NCBI GenBank assembly: GCA_001683735.1
Contig: LUGG01000027.1
Span: 1 to 64,000, forward strand
Direction: 5' to 3'
Source: Grifola frondosa
Lineage: Eukaryota > Basidiomycota > Agaricomycetes > Polyporales > Grifolaceae
DNA: 64,000 nucleotides
Shown: piece by piece, positions 1 to 11,166 of the stretch
Layout: each line of letters opens with the position of its first letter
Numbering within the stretch: position 1 is the first letter of the stretch
Made by a program: the position numbers and the translations under genes
Notes under the pieces: generated by a model
Seen by the model: only the letters and a program-made list of their open reading frames with translations
Database searches by the model: none
What the model was told of the DNA's origin: nothing

Positions 1-451
1 ATCATCTTTACGAGGTTCGAGGTATGGCAGCTACAGCTGACTACAGCATGAAAGGTCTTAAGAATGGCAATCAGTAACTTCCCTAAAGAAGTCCTCTTCA
101 AAGGATATATTGAGCTTGAATTTGATGTAAGTGATGATCCATATATCTAGGTAGTAAATTCTGACGATGCCTATAGCTTCGTGAATTTGACAGAGTATGC
201 ACGCTGTACAAAAAATACATCAAGGTATGACTCAACCAGCCAATTTAACTTATCATGCTTTTTGTCTCTTAATTGCTCTTTAATAAGGTACTTACTGCTG
301 ATACTGACTACTGAGTCTCAATATTAATAATTGGACAGTATAACATGATCAGACTACAGCCCAAGCACAGCCAACCGTTATCAGAAAGATCACGTGATAA
401 TTTCTGTCTGCATTGAAAATGGAAAATAAACTATGTTGAACTTTTACCATT
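1..451. other. AT-rich leader, no gene supported
   Basis: I see no convincing gene here. A short open stretch from about 66 begins MAISNFPKEVLFKG, which has a faint F-box flavour, but it stops after about 28 codons and has no support. It may be a remnant related to the F-box-like gene that follows. Confidence 0.4.
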
Positions 452-1467
452 ATGTCTTCCCTTAACTCAGACATCCTCCGAGAAATTATCGCTCAGCTTG
501 ATGTATCTTGGACCAAACAGAAGGAGCTGTCTCATGATAATGCTCACACTGAATATTTTCACTGGCTTCTAAGTTTGAGAACCATCAGTCCCGCCTTCTG
601 CAATACGTACCTTCCACGACTCCCCCCTATAGCCATACGGCTCGACAGTCTAGAGACAGCCACTCAATTATTCACAGATGTCATACACTATGAGGAAATG
701 GGCTGCAAATGCTCTTCAGGGGAAGATATAAACCTTCACATCCATCACGACTTTCTAAATATCTATCTGCTGGAAGTCAATTTTCCGGAGGATGATAATG
801 GTCCAGAGTTATGGAAACTTGCGCGAAAGGCGGTGAAATACATGACACAGCTGGTGGAGCTCAATATCATCGTGGATCGTCAAGCACAACAGACAGTGCT
901 AAGAAGAATCGGACAGTGGTGGGAGAGGCGCTGTCCAATAGAGAAACTGAGACTTATAGATCAACGTTCAGAGCCTAGGGTGAGTAACATTATTATAATA
1001 AGAATACCTGCTTATAATTTATTTCACCAGCTATCTCTGGTACAAGAACAGAGACCATGGGACAACTATCAATCCTTCGCATTCGACCTTCTATTCTTTC
1101 CCAACATTCATATCCTTTTCATCAAATCTCCTGTCTTTCCTTTTCCTATCCCCAACATTTACCCGCCATGACCCTAAACAACCTCTACGAGTTTAAAGCT
1201 TATGTGCTCGACAATCCATACGACTTCGAAGACGATGAATACAATATGGCCGATTTTCTTTTTAATGAAGTCTCGGCCTTATCCGACATTTACATGGAGT
1301 ATTTTGATTGGTCTATTATGACTACTGAAGAAATCTTGTATGATGCCATTGAAGTCAGACGCATACACGGGAAGCGGAGGTCAATGGAAAAGTGGGGATT
1401 GGAAAGTTATATTGAGGTGGACAAGGAAAATAAGATATTAGCTGGGGCGATGACAATTAATTACTAG
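452..1467 (+). pseudogene. F-box-like protein gene, frame broken
   Basis: The protein begins MSSLNSDILREIIAQLD, which resembles the first helix of fungal F-box domains, and continues with a run of short hydrophobic strands (for example FFPNIHILFIKS) typical of the leucine-rich tails of agaricomycete F-box proteins, which would recruit substrates to SCF ubiquitin ligases. A plausible intron lies at 980-1030 (starts GTGAGT, ends CACCAG); it is 51 bp, so the frame stays open either way. The first frame stops at 1169-1171, exactly where a second frame begins (MTLNNLYEFKAYV, from 1168) and runs to 1467. The two halves read as one protein if a single base is added or lost near 1165-1168, or if the intron instead ends at 1053. 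The 3' half is duplicated downstream. F-box assignment is by resemblance only; no substrate can be inferred. Confidence 0.5.
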
Positions 1468-1534
1468 GATATTGATAATATATTACTTGTAATCCAGGCC
1501 TACAAATGAACTCAGTATTAATTACTTCATCTTT

Positions 1535-2150
1535 GTACACATTCTCAAGCTTACAAAAATTGCTAAACATATTGATTCAACCTGAGCATTCACGTCAACA
1601 ATCTATAATGTAACTCTACCATTACTTATTTATAATGTATAAGAGATGGATTGATAATCAATAGTGCAGATGACGAGTTCGCATGCTTCATACAAACAGA
1701 CGCTCAATCTCCTGCCCTTTTGGGATATGTCAGATTTATAATCACATATGTTTTTCTCCTTCCGCAACATATGTCATAGCATTACACTGACTTCCAAAAA
1801 CATCGATCATATGTTTTATGTCATGTTTTATCATCTGGAACATTTGTTTTGCGATTAGAGGCATGACAAAGATCACGTGCATGTGACATATGTTTTATCT
1901 CCGTATGTTTTTCTCAGCCACTGGATAAGAAAAGTAAGAACCTCACATACAAAATTTTCTTACTGAGTAAGAACAGAGTTGTTATGTGGTTGTATTGGAT
2001 CGTAACCCTAACCTAGAAATTTTGTTCCCACGGATACAAATTTTTGTATTGAAAAAACTTTCCCACGACTAATGTAATGAAAAGTGCGTTACAAGATTTG
2101 GCTGGGGACCTCGCCTATAAGAACGATTAATTCGTTCCTCATCAATCGTA
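1535..2150. repeat. Dispersed repeat R1, copy 1
   Basis: An AT-rich, non-coding element of about 600 bp with recurrent CATATG/ATATGTTTT motifs. It shares its whole length with copies ending at 3118 and 16041. All three copies close with the same ~30-bp end, GAACGATTAATTCGTT followed by CCTCATCAATCGTAA. No protein is encoded, so it looks like a non-autonomous transposon or a solo terminal repeat. The left boundary is approximate. Confidence 0.75.
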
Positions 2151-2437
2151 ACCTCTACGAGTTTAAAGCTTATGTGCTCGACAATCCATACGACTTCGAA
2201 GACGATGAATACAATATGGCCGATTTTCTTTTTAATGAAGTCTCGGCCTTATCCGACATTTACATGGAGTATTTTGATTGGTCTATTATGACTACTGAAG
2301 AAATCTTGTATGATGCCATTGAAGTCAGACGCATACACGGGAAGCGGAGGTCAATGGAAAAGTGGGGATTGGAAAGTTATATTGAGGTGGACAAGGAAAA
2401 TAAGATATTAGCTGGGGCGATGACAATTAATTACTAG
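2151..2437 (+). pseudogene. Duplicated 3' end of the F-box-like gene
   Basis: This is an exact second copy of the coding tail from NLYEFKAYVLDNPY to AGAMTINY and its stop codon. It is preceded not by F-box sequence but by the end of the upstream R1 repeat, so it has no native start or promoter. The open frame reaching back to 2084 is accidental read-through into R1. It is a by-product of the tandem duplication rather than a gene. Confidence 0.85.
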
Positions 2438-2504
2438 GATATTGATAATATATTACTTGTAATCCAGGCCTACAAATGAACTCAGTATTAATTACTTCAT
2501 CTTT

Positions 2505-3118
2505 GTACACATTCTCAAGCTTACAAAAATTGCTAAACATATTGATTCAACCTGAGCATTCACGTCAACAATCTATAATGTAACTCTACCATTACTTATT
2601 TATAATGTATAAGAGATGGATTGATAATCAATAGTGCAGATGACGAGTTCGCATGCTTCATACAAACAGACGCTCAATCTCCTGCCCTTTTGGGATATGT
2701 CAGATTTATAATCACATATGTTTTTCTCCTTCCGCAACATATGTCATAGCATTACACTGACTTCCAAAAACATCGATCATATTTTTATGTCATGTTTTAT
2801 CATCTGGAACATTTGTTTTGCGATTAGAGGCATGACAAAGATCACGTGCATGTGACATATGTTTTATCTCCGTATGTTTTTCTCAGCCACTGGATAAGAA
2901 AAGTAAGAACCTCACATACAAAATTTTCTTACTGAGTAAGAACAGAGTTGTTATGTGGTTGTATTGGATCGTAACCCTAACTAGAAATTTTGTTCCCACG
3001 GATACAAATTTTTGTATTGAAAAAACTTTCCCACGACTAATGTAATGAAAAGTGCGTTACAAGATTTGGCTGGGGACCTCGCCTATAAGAACGATTAATT
3101 CGTTCCTCATCAATCGTA
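2505..3118. repeat. Dispersed repeat R1, copy 2
   Basis: Second copy, inside the downstream tandem unit, and nearly identical to copy 1. Its end at 3118 abuts a sequence that completes a perfect hairpin, unlike the other two copies. Confidence 0.75.
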
Positions 3119-3130
3119 ATTGATGAGGAA
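3103..3130. other. Perfect 12-bp-stem hairpin at the R1 end
   Basis: TTCCTCATCAAT at 3103-3114 is followed by CGTA and then its exact reverse complement at 3119-3130. The left arm is the conserved end of R1; the right arm is found only here. This could be the meeting point of two inverted R1 ends, or a terminal hairpin of the kind left by rolling-circle elements. Confidence 0.8.
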
Positions 3131-3187
3131 AATGATTAATTTTATTATTATTTAAGTCTTGTTTATTTTAAAATATTATATATAATC

Positions 3188-3640
3188 TTCTTCTACCCTT
3201 CTGACAATATGTGTACCATTGCAAAGTGCTAAACTTATTATTTAAACTATTCATTATTAATTCATTTATTACACATTATAAACAAATAATTATAGATTTA
3301 TAGTATACACCCTTTAACATTCATAATTGAAGCACAGAGGTTTAATTAATATATTAACTTTTTTACAAGCTAATTAAACATAGAAGCTATTATTATTGAA
3401 ATAATATTTATTTAAAAATATTTTAAATGACCTTCTCCTACCCTCCCAACAATATGCCCACCTTTGCAAAGTGCTACACTTATTATCTAAACTATTGATT
3501 ATCAATTCATGTGTTATACATTATAAATAAGTAATTGTAAAATTATAGTATGGATCATCAACATCTATAAATTGAAACACGTAGGTTCAACTAATACATT
3601 AGTATTTTTACAAGCTTAATATAATACAACAAACAAAGTT
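3188..3640. repeat. AT-rich imperfect tandem repeat, about 244-bp unit
   Basis: Two diverged units are recognisable by shared blocks in the same order: CTTCTACCCT, GCAAAGTGCT (3221 and 3465, offset 244), CTTATTAT, TATAGTAT and TTTTTACAAGCT. No coding capacity is seen. It lies directly outside the 3' end of the Helitron, so it may belong to the element's terminal region. Confidence 0.7.
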
Positions 3641-3680
3641 GAAGTCATTGACATTGAGTATTACAACTTAGTATACACTG

Positions 3681-4580
3681 CTACACTGCTTTTCTCTTTT
3701 TAGCTCTACTAAGCTTTGCTGCATCCATATCGTCAATGTTCCCTTGAAATTTTGATGTTCTGCCTGATTCCACACCATCATTATACCAAGTCTTACCATC
3801 TGCCTCGATAATTCTGGATGTAAAGTGGAAATCACCAAAGTATATAATTCCACACAATCTGTATGCCTCTGTGTCTTCATTCAGATTAATTATATGATTA
3901 AATTTAATATGTGTACCATTAGTAATAAAGCATACAAAGTTTGGATTTTGTGGAAATTCAACTCATTGAAACATGTTGCCTGTGCATTTGTCGCATTTCT
4001 GAGCAATGGGTCGGTTGAATAATGGAGTAAGCCACTCTTTTATAGTCCTCTCTTTATGTGAGCCAAGCTTTGTAGGATATTCATTCCATATGACTTTTGA
4101 GCAATCCCATAAAATGGTATTATCCTCTTCAGCTTCCAAGTCAATATGACAATGCTGACAGCAAAGAGTACGTTCAACACAGCCATCGTTCACTTCTAGC
4201 ATACATTTTAATAGTGAAAAAAGTTCACTGCCACGATGTCCTGTGAGTGGAAATGATTCTGCATCTATATCATGTAAGATTTGCCTTAAGCAATCTCTGG
4301 CTTGTTCCATGGTTGATTTACCCTCCCTTACTTGTTGAAATGCAGCCGTAAATGATCTCAAAAGTCCATTCTGATTAACCACTTCTGACATCCACCTTTC
4401 TGTAGATTCACAATATACTGAAAATAAGATAGAGAATAAAGTATCATATGCACAGCTATAGTTGTCAGCATCCCACTGAAAAGCGATGGGTGAAGTATAA
4501 GTTAATAAATCAGATTGCCTATGTAATCTAGACTTTTTAATTTTACGTTCATCTGTGTCTTCCACAGTTTCAGAGTTCAC
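3681..4580 (-). pseudogene. Helitron C-terminal USP/C19-like cysteine peptidase domain
   Basis: The segment opens with WDADNYSCAYDTLF, a cysteine box like that of ubiquitin-specific proteases (Cys 43 of this frame). Two CxxC pairs follow (CCQHCHID and KCDKC), matching the zinc-binding fingers of that fold. A TGA stop at the end of the first frame separates it from the next block, which is in the same frame and carries IYFGDFHFTSRI and WYNDG, the expected catalytic His and Asp/Asn. The domain ends with a basic tail AKKRKAV and a stop at 3681-3683. It sits directly behind the helicase, so it was probably fused to it. Peptidase activity is inferred from motif order alone. Confidence 0.7.
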
Positions 4581-4657
4581 ATCTCTTTTGCGCTTGCCAC
4601 TTTTTAGACCACCTTGATCGATGCTTATGGTGTTTAAAGTGCTAGTGCCTTTAGCAC

Positions 4658-6995
4658 TTACAAAAAGACTAATATCTTTTTGACCACGAGGTAAAGATAT
4701 TTTCTCCTCAGATTGCTCTTGATTTTAGTCTTGTTGTCTGCCTTCTGACGTGTAACAATGTTCCAGGGCAACTCTGATTCAGGTTCCTCATTTTCAAATG
4801 GCTCAGATTTGGTCCATTTTAATGCTCCATGCATTGATTTAGGTACAAAGAGGGAACCTTTCCAGGCTCTGAACGAGTGGATAAGTGCATTTCTTGTGGA
4901 GCCTGTAACTTTAGCTGGAATTTTCTTCAAGTATCGGAGTTTTGTTATCTCATCCAATAATTCAAGCTCACGAAATTCTTGTCTAAGACTACCAGTGATA
5001 CCACCTGTCATTTTATGTTCATCAAAAGGTTGAACATAATTGTTCCCTCACATGTTGATCCACGAGATAAACAAGTATAAATAGACTGATGAGATCTGCA
5101 ATTCTGTAAGTCACAAACATTATTGAGACGAGTACGACCCTGAGAGCCAAAGTCAGTCATGGCAAAGTTTGGAATTACAGCCACCTGGTCCCGAGATATT
5201 GCAAGCTCCTTTCCATTGGGCATCTTGCATCGATCTTTTTAGTGCTGTGACTTATTGGAATCACATTTTCAGGCAAGCCTTCCAGTTGAATCGATGTTGG
5301 TGCAGCAGTTAATTTTATAAATAGAGTGTCTAACCCTAGTTTATCATTTGGCAATGGACGTGACTTCCATCCAACCACTATACCTTCAGCACCATTTGTG
5401 ACTGAACATTCTGTTGCCTCATTGGTCTTTATCATTACTGGAAGACCCAGACATAATGTTAATTTTCCAGCATGATTATCTGTACTATTATGAGACAGAT
5501 TCCATAGACATTCTTGGAGAATAGGATCAATGACATTGGATGATCGTTTAGGGTCTACCTTCTTTTTCTAGATTTTTTATCCTTCTCATCATTATCTGTT
5601 CCCCATTTATCTAGGGAATAGAATGTAGTCAATGGTTGTGATGTCTCTCTTGCAAATCTAGCACACCCATCTCATTGATTTTATCCCTGTGTGCATTCCA
5701 TGCAGTGATAACTGACACATTTCTAAATTTGCGTTGATTCAACTTGGGTTTACCAGGTCCACGACCAGCTACTCGGGAACTGATATGCTTTATATCTGCC
5801 TTTGTGCAAGACTTATACCGAAGATTGTCCAATGCTGTCCGCAACTTAGCATCATCTGAATTTTGTGCCCGCTGTCTCATATTTTCTCTTAATATAACAA
5901 CAGTTGTTACCTGATGCCAGAGTGCTTTACCAATAGAGGCTTCCTGTTGAGTATAGCTACTAGTCGTATGTATCACACGTCCCACTTTGTGAGAAAACAG
6001 AGTGTTGCTATTCACTGGAGGTGGAAGCTGTGCAAAGTCACTGCAAATATCATATTGATTCCACCGAATGGTTGACCTTCATTTTTGAGCGCTTTGCACA
6101 TCTTCTCACAAATAGTATATAAGCTGTTACAATCAACCATCGATACCTCATCCAAGAATATATATTCAACATTTTGTAGTCTCTCTCTGACTGCAAGTAA
6201 AGTTGCTACAGATTCTGACCCATGTTGACGTAATCCTAATATGGAATGATAAGTTGATCCACCAATTAATGCAGCAGCAGAGCCTGTCGGTGCAAGACAT
6301 ATAAATCTATATCCCTCCTTACGCTCACCAAAGAAATGTATCAAGGCTTTGATCACCTGAGATTTTCCTGTTCCAGCCATACCGCCTAGATACATTTTCA
6401 ATTGTTCGCCACTTTGCTGAGATGCATGATTGGCCACAATTCTAAATGCACGTTCCTGAGCTTCATTCAGGCTGAACTTCTTGACTGTATTATCAATAAG
6501 AGCTTGGGCATGTTTGTCCTTAGCTTTGAAAGATTTGTCCAGATAAGATTGATTAATAACTTCAATGGTGTTAACAAACTTATTTTCTGGAAGGCCTGTT
6601 TTTGGATTGACAGGATTCTTCTGGCTTGCTTGAGCTTCTCGTGCATTGAGAATTTCTTGTCGTTTGTTTGCCAGCAAGGTCTTCCATTCAGTAGCTGTTT
6701 TTCCATCTCCATTTTGAAATTGATCTGGTACTAGATTAGACTCTGAGTCAGAACCATCAATCATTGGATCCATCCATCCAGCATCTAACATTATACGTTC
6801 AGCTTGTAGCATGTGACTTTGTCGAGTGAGCTCTGATTGACTGATATTAGTCCAAAGATTATCATTTAGAGTGTCCATTAACTCTCGTACATCAACATCA
6901 TTACTTTCATTTAAATATTGAGTGTCAAAGTCATCGAGTAACTGATCATCTGCTTCAAAGGGAAGATCATTGTTTCCATTATTACGTTTACGCAT
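4658..6995 (-). pseudogene. Helitron Pif1-like helicase region, frameshifted
   Basis: The helicase module that unwinds donor DNA. From 6995 downwards the motifs are: Q-motif-like LNEAQERAF, Walker A GGMAGTGKSQV, the APTGSAA motif, Walker B EYIFLDEVSM, then in other frames VVILRENMRQ, SVITAWNAHRDKIN, ECSVTNGAEGIVVGW, and finally TDFGSQGRTRLNNV with YTCLSRG (motifs V-VI). At 5011-4658 comes a conserved segment, TGGITGSLRQEFRELELLDE, found C-terminal in many fungal Helitron proteins. At least four frameshifts separate these blocks. All diagnostic motifs survive, so decay is recent to moderate. Confidence 0.93.
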
Positions 6996-7180
6996 GGCAG
7001 AAAATCATCTCTTGCATCATTGCATTCATATCGTATGAAAGAATTTCATGATTTCTAACTGACGATCATCAAATGTATGCTCTGTGAAAATATCATTCCA
7101 TCCCAAATCTTTGTCAGATTTTAAGTCATGACCAGTGCGCCATGGCTTAAATAAAGCCAACATTGTCATACAATATATCT

Positions 7181-7707
7181 TCACGGTTCCAGTGTCCGTC
7201 GGGGTAATGATCCTCCTACAAAGTTAGGCACAAAACTGTCTTCCTCTGATAATAAAGAAACATGATGTGTCTGATATTGAGGATGATCGTGAGTAAATGG
7301 TGCATACTTGGATTCATTTTTATTATGTGATTCAGCATTTGAGATATGTATAGCTTCTTTTGCACTTTTAGAAGTAAGTAGGAGTTCATCCTCACTCTCA
7401 TCATCATAATTAGCTATTGTATCCACATCATTATCACCCATCAACACAGATTGAGAATACTTAATATCAAATGTAGGATTAATATCATAATTGTCTTCAA
7501 AGTCATCACATCCATCTTCAGCTATGTTAATATCACCATTGATAATTTTTTCTTGGATATTCTCTGTTTATTGGCCCGTCTGATCCAATCATATAATGAT
7601 ATGTGATCATATTTCAAGGGTCGATAAATATAGTCTGATACTGCTGATAGTGCCACCACCTTGCCTTTAACATTACCTAGAACAACTTTATCCGGTGTTT
7701 GATCCAA
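7181..7707 (-). pseudogene. Helitron linker between Rep and helicase
   Basis: Two short open pieces lie between the Rep tyrosines and the helicase. The first (7707-7522) contains IYRPLKYDHISLYDWIRR, a block often seen just before the helicase in fungal Helitron proteins. The second (7447-7181) is acidic and contains YAPFTHDHPQYQTHHV. These are remnants of the same polyprotein and not separate genes. Confidence 0.7.
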
Positions 7708-7849
7708 TGAAGGCTGTTCCCAAGCAGAGTTAACCTGATTAATATAACTTCTCCAAAAGCATATGCGGAATTTTGACTTGTATAAATCCCTTATGTTTCA
7801 GTAAGTATAACGAGGCATAGGTCCACTATTTCAGAACTAGGTCAAACTG

Positions 7850-9573
7850 TTAACAATTGGTAATAAGTGACCTAGCCTTTTCCTTACTGCTCTGATCGCC
7901 TGTCACAATGTCTGCATATCGATCAAATACTTTTTGGACAGCCTGAAACATGATGTGTGTCTTCAATGGGGTTTTGGTGATATAATCAGCAACATAAGCA
8001 ATTACTGATTTGATGGCTGTGCCTGAAAGTAAGCTTGTGACATCAGTATTACACCTTAAGAGATATGTCACTGTTGGGGTCACAGTATTAATCCATGCCT
8101 CCCCTTTTTCATATTAAGAGCACCTGTAGCAGGATCAACCGTAGTCTCCAAATATGTTTCCCTTGGAAATCTAGCTTTACAGTTACCCAGCTTATTGATA
8201 CAACCTCTAGAATTGCCATCTTTATCACCATCCCGATATTTTCTACATGAGTGACGGTTAGATAAATACATTAGCTCATCCACAATATTAGTGAATCGTT
8301 TCCACCAGCTATTGTATCTTTCACAGTCATTACAATTTTGACAATCTTTATTAGAACATTTTGGAGGTGGAGCAATGGGTAAAGACTCAGTAGGAGGATG
8401 TCGCTCAGGATTGGCTGCATTGGTTTCTTCAATTGTTGTCCTCACATCTTCCATTGTGCCATTCATAAATTCACCAATTGTACACTCTCTAAATATTCCA
8501 CCATATGTTTCTGAAATCAGAGTTTGGATCCATAATGCGATCACGAATCTCTTGTGGAGTTAATCCACCTGAATCCATATTAACATGTGCATGTGTAAAG
8601 TGAGCCGACCCTGTTGCTCCACAGTGCCATAGTATCCAGCAGTATCACCATAAATACCTCGACGGTCCAATCCTACTCCTAGTACATGTGTCAGAAATAA
8701 TTCTACCATCATTTTGAAAAATCTAGCCCCTGCTACTGGATTATTGGCTATAAGTCTGAATCGCTCATCCTTACTTCTGAATTGTGGTTTAAATACCTCG
8801 TCCTTGTCTGCAAAGTACAATGCAATTGGATGATTGATATCAGCAGGTGAGAATGTTATGAACCATGAAGGTGCTCCTAAATATGAAGTTAATGCCCAGA
8901 TTTCATTACGCATGTACTTCTTACTTGTCATAGAACCTTTGACACGATATGCGACATGATCCAGATCATTGATGATTTTAAAACATGCCTTCTCCTCTTC
9001 TGTCTCAGGTTTCACTGGTCCTTCTGATAGACGCTTCACCAGATCTGTCAAAGTATCATTATTCAAATGTAAAAGACGATCAGCAATATCTGTAAATTTG
9101 CTTCGCTCAGCTAAAAGATATCCTGCAGTGGTGGAATTTTTGATCTGTTCATGATTGAAGGCAACCAATGGAAACAATGGCTCTAGTTGAAAACGCTTGT
9201 CATGATACATTAGCAGTTGTTGTTTGCGTCTCTCTTCAGAAACTCTCTTGTAGCCTGCATTATTCTCCAAGCCTCCCAAACCATAGGGAAAGAGCCAAGG
9301 AAACATTTGTGGATATAGTTGAGGATTATGGTAAAGACTTTCAGGTACCTTTTCTTGGCCAATTCCCAAAACCTTTCCTTGTTTAAAATGCTCAACTGCT
9401 CTTGCCCGAACTTCAGAAGGTCGCATTTTCATTAAATTAATCATGTTTTCTCCAGTTAGCCCATGAACAACAAAGGGACACTCGTCATCAGCACCTTCCT
9501 CTGCATCATTATCATTCACTGCAGTGGCTTCAGGATCTTTGGTAGAATCGTATGACTGAGTATAATCAACCAT
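7850..9573 (-). pseudogene. Helitron Rep endonuclease (Helitron_like_N)
   Basis: The HUH-type nuclease that nicks and joins DNA during rolling-circle transposition. The frame 9573-8560 covers the typical Helitron_like_N block, with YPWLFPYG-like (MFPWLFPYGLGGL), AWLTSYLGAPSWFITFSPAD-like, RGIYGDTAGYYGTVEQQGR and the metal-binding LTLHMHMLIW. After a frameshift, 8544-8080 carries a cysteine-rich segment. After another, 8083-7850 has SVIAYVADYITK, whose two tyrosines (residues 30 and 34 of that frame) are the expected catalytic pair. All catalytic residues remain visible but in three separate frames. Confidence 0.93.
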
Positions 9574-9622
9574 TACAGGTGGAACATCTTCAGGATAGGA
9601 TGAGAGATTAGCATAAGAAATG

Positions 9623-10290
9623 TTAATCAGGCATAATCAACATGATTAGTTTGAGCCATTCCAAAGCTTCAGCAACTTTATTACGTCTAACCAACATAGG
9701 AATACGTTTATAATCCTGTGATGTTGGCATGTTAGGACCCAAGAATAAAAATGCTAAAACTTCATCTAATTCTTCTCGGGTTGGAGGTAACACCGAATAA
9801 ATTTTAGGCATGGGGATTGAATGACTCAAAACATTGGCCTTCATTTTAGACATACCAGAAACCTGAACCTTGACGATGCAATGATTATGTTTGACCCGAG
9901 CAATAAGCATTTTTTCAGTCCATGTTAAATTTTGAAGCTGAGGTGGTACTTCTCCAATCCATAAACCATTTGCCAAAGCATCCGGTGGACAAATTTCTTT
10001 TTCCATATACTGTTACATTCAAACATATGTCTTTACAGTTTGCAAAAGTACTGGACCAGCTATTTCTTTGACAGGGTCATCCTCTGAATGGCGTTCCAAT
10101 CTTGTCATGGGTTGATCAGGTGTTAGAATAGCCATGTTGAATTTACAATCAGCCAGTTTTTTCATTTTTGAAGAAAGACTTAATCTTCCGCAAATAGCAC
10201 AGCCAGACTCAGCAAACTTATCAGGATTAATGTCTTGAACAAATCCTTCAATTGTAGAGTGTAGTAAACTAGAACTCGGGAGTTTCGGTG
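9623..10290 (-). pseudogene. Helitron N-terminal region, zinc-binding plus DUF6570-like block
   Basis: The minus strand from about 10215 reads ESGCAICGRLSLSSKMKKL and PVKEIAGPVLLQTVKTYV, and then 10006-9623 gives DALANGLWIGEVPPQL, HNHCIVKVQVSGM and PTREELDEVLAFLFLG. These blocks occupy the N-terminal part of fungal Helitron polyproteins. The 10006-9623 frame slips at its end, and the continuation into MVDYTQSYDS of the Rep frame is recovered after one base. Confidence 0.8.
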
Positions 10291-10309
10291 GAAACCTGAA
10301 TTGATTTGA

Positions 10310-10546
10310 TTATCTGAAATAGTTGCAAATGTGTTCTATGATGATGTAGTCGCTCAAGATTGCTTTTAACAGACTTGATCTTTTTAAATACGATACAAAC
10401 TTTGGACATGTATCACATACATGCTGTAGTAAAACTTCTTGCCTTATTGCATTTTTCTTAGGTGTTCTGGAAGGAACAGATAAACCATGAGACTGACATA
10501 AGATTTTCAATGAATGACCTGGTAAACGTGTGGCCAGTACTGCCAA
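10310..10546 (-). pseudogene. Helitron N-terminal SAP-like segment
   Basis: The frame contains LATRLPGHSLKILCQSHGLSVPSR, QEVLLQHVCDTCPKF, a helix-turn-helix with a CxxC resembling the SAP-like start of fungal Helitron proteins. It lies immediately upstream, in minus-strand order, of the DUF6570-like block and belongs to the same dead polyprotein. Confidence 0.55.
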
Positions 10547-10620
10547 AGAAATACTGTCATCACGTATCTGCCTCTTTATTCATTTCAGATAACACAGATT
10601 TAGGACCATAAGTTACGAAC

Positions 10621-11160
10621 TTATACCGAGCATTATCAGTTAACAATGTTGTATCTTCTACATAAGGATGTATTCATCTGAAGACCAAGTGCGAGATTTC
10701 TTGGCTACTGATGCAGCACCACCACTTGTTGCATGTTAGAAAATGATTTAATATATACTTTAATAGGTTTGTGTGAGTAGTGAACTGTATACACCAATCT
10801 ATCAAGTAAACATATAATCCATGTTTTTGTTTATGCAAAACAACAAAATCATGTCGCCGATAAACATGACGATAAAAGGAAATTTTGACTTCTAGAATTA
10901 AATCTGACACTGACATGTAATAAGAAGCTATTGAATGTATTAAAGGTGAACATAATAATATAGATGTAGGCCGTATTACTATAGAGATACATTCTTGCAT
11001 GATAAGTTTTATCATATGATTATTACAATCAGCTATGTCTATCACTGACATAGACAATATTGAGTGATAACCTCATCCCTAGTGAAATACACTATTATCT
11101 CTGTTCTATGTATGAACGTCTTGGTTGCATCCATAATAATGGTGGTTTTTACTTTGCCTA
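10621..11160. other. AT-rich stretch beyond the Helitron 5' end
   Basis: One minus-strand frame (11057-10674) is open for 127 codons but shows no recognisable motif. It may be the extreme 5' region of the Helitron or unrelated sequence. I do not call a gene. Confidence 0.4.
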
Positions 11161-11166
11161 TATCAG

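Larger units (their letters stand above)
1181..3118. repeat. 970-bp tandem duplication, two near-identical units
   Basis: The block 1181-2150 is repeated head-to-tail as 2151-3118. Each unit holds the last ~290 bp of the F-box-like gene followed by about 600 bp of dispersed repeat R1. The offset is exactly 970 for the first ~630 bp. The copies differ by eye only by small indels, such as CATATGTTTT against CATATTTTT near 1810/2780 and AACCTAG against AACTAG near 2010/2980, so the duplication is young or homogenised. Confidence 0.95.
3681..10620 (-). mobile_element. Decayed autonomous Helitron (Rep-helicase)
   Basis: Reading the minus strand from about 10.6 kb down to 3.68 kb gives, in order, an N-terminal zinc-containing region, a DUF6570-like block, a Helitron_like_N Rep domain with the HxH motif, the Y-x3-Y catalytic tyrosines, a Pif1-type helicase with Walker A and B motifs, and a cysteine-peptidase-like tail. 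Helitrons transpose by rolling-circle replication. The ancestral single polyprotein is now broken into about a dozen frames by frameshifts and stops, so the copy is dead. The terminal TC and CTRR signals could not be placed, so the outer limits are the coding limits only. Confidence 0.93.

Noticed and set aside
1990..2012. CCCTAACC resembling a fungal telomere repeat (TTAGGG)
   Set aside because: Only one and a half units, and it lies inside dispersed repeat R1, where the same word occurs in all copies.
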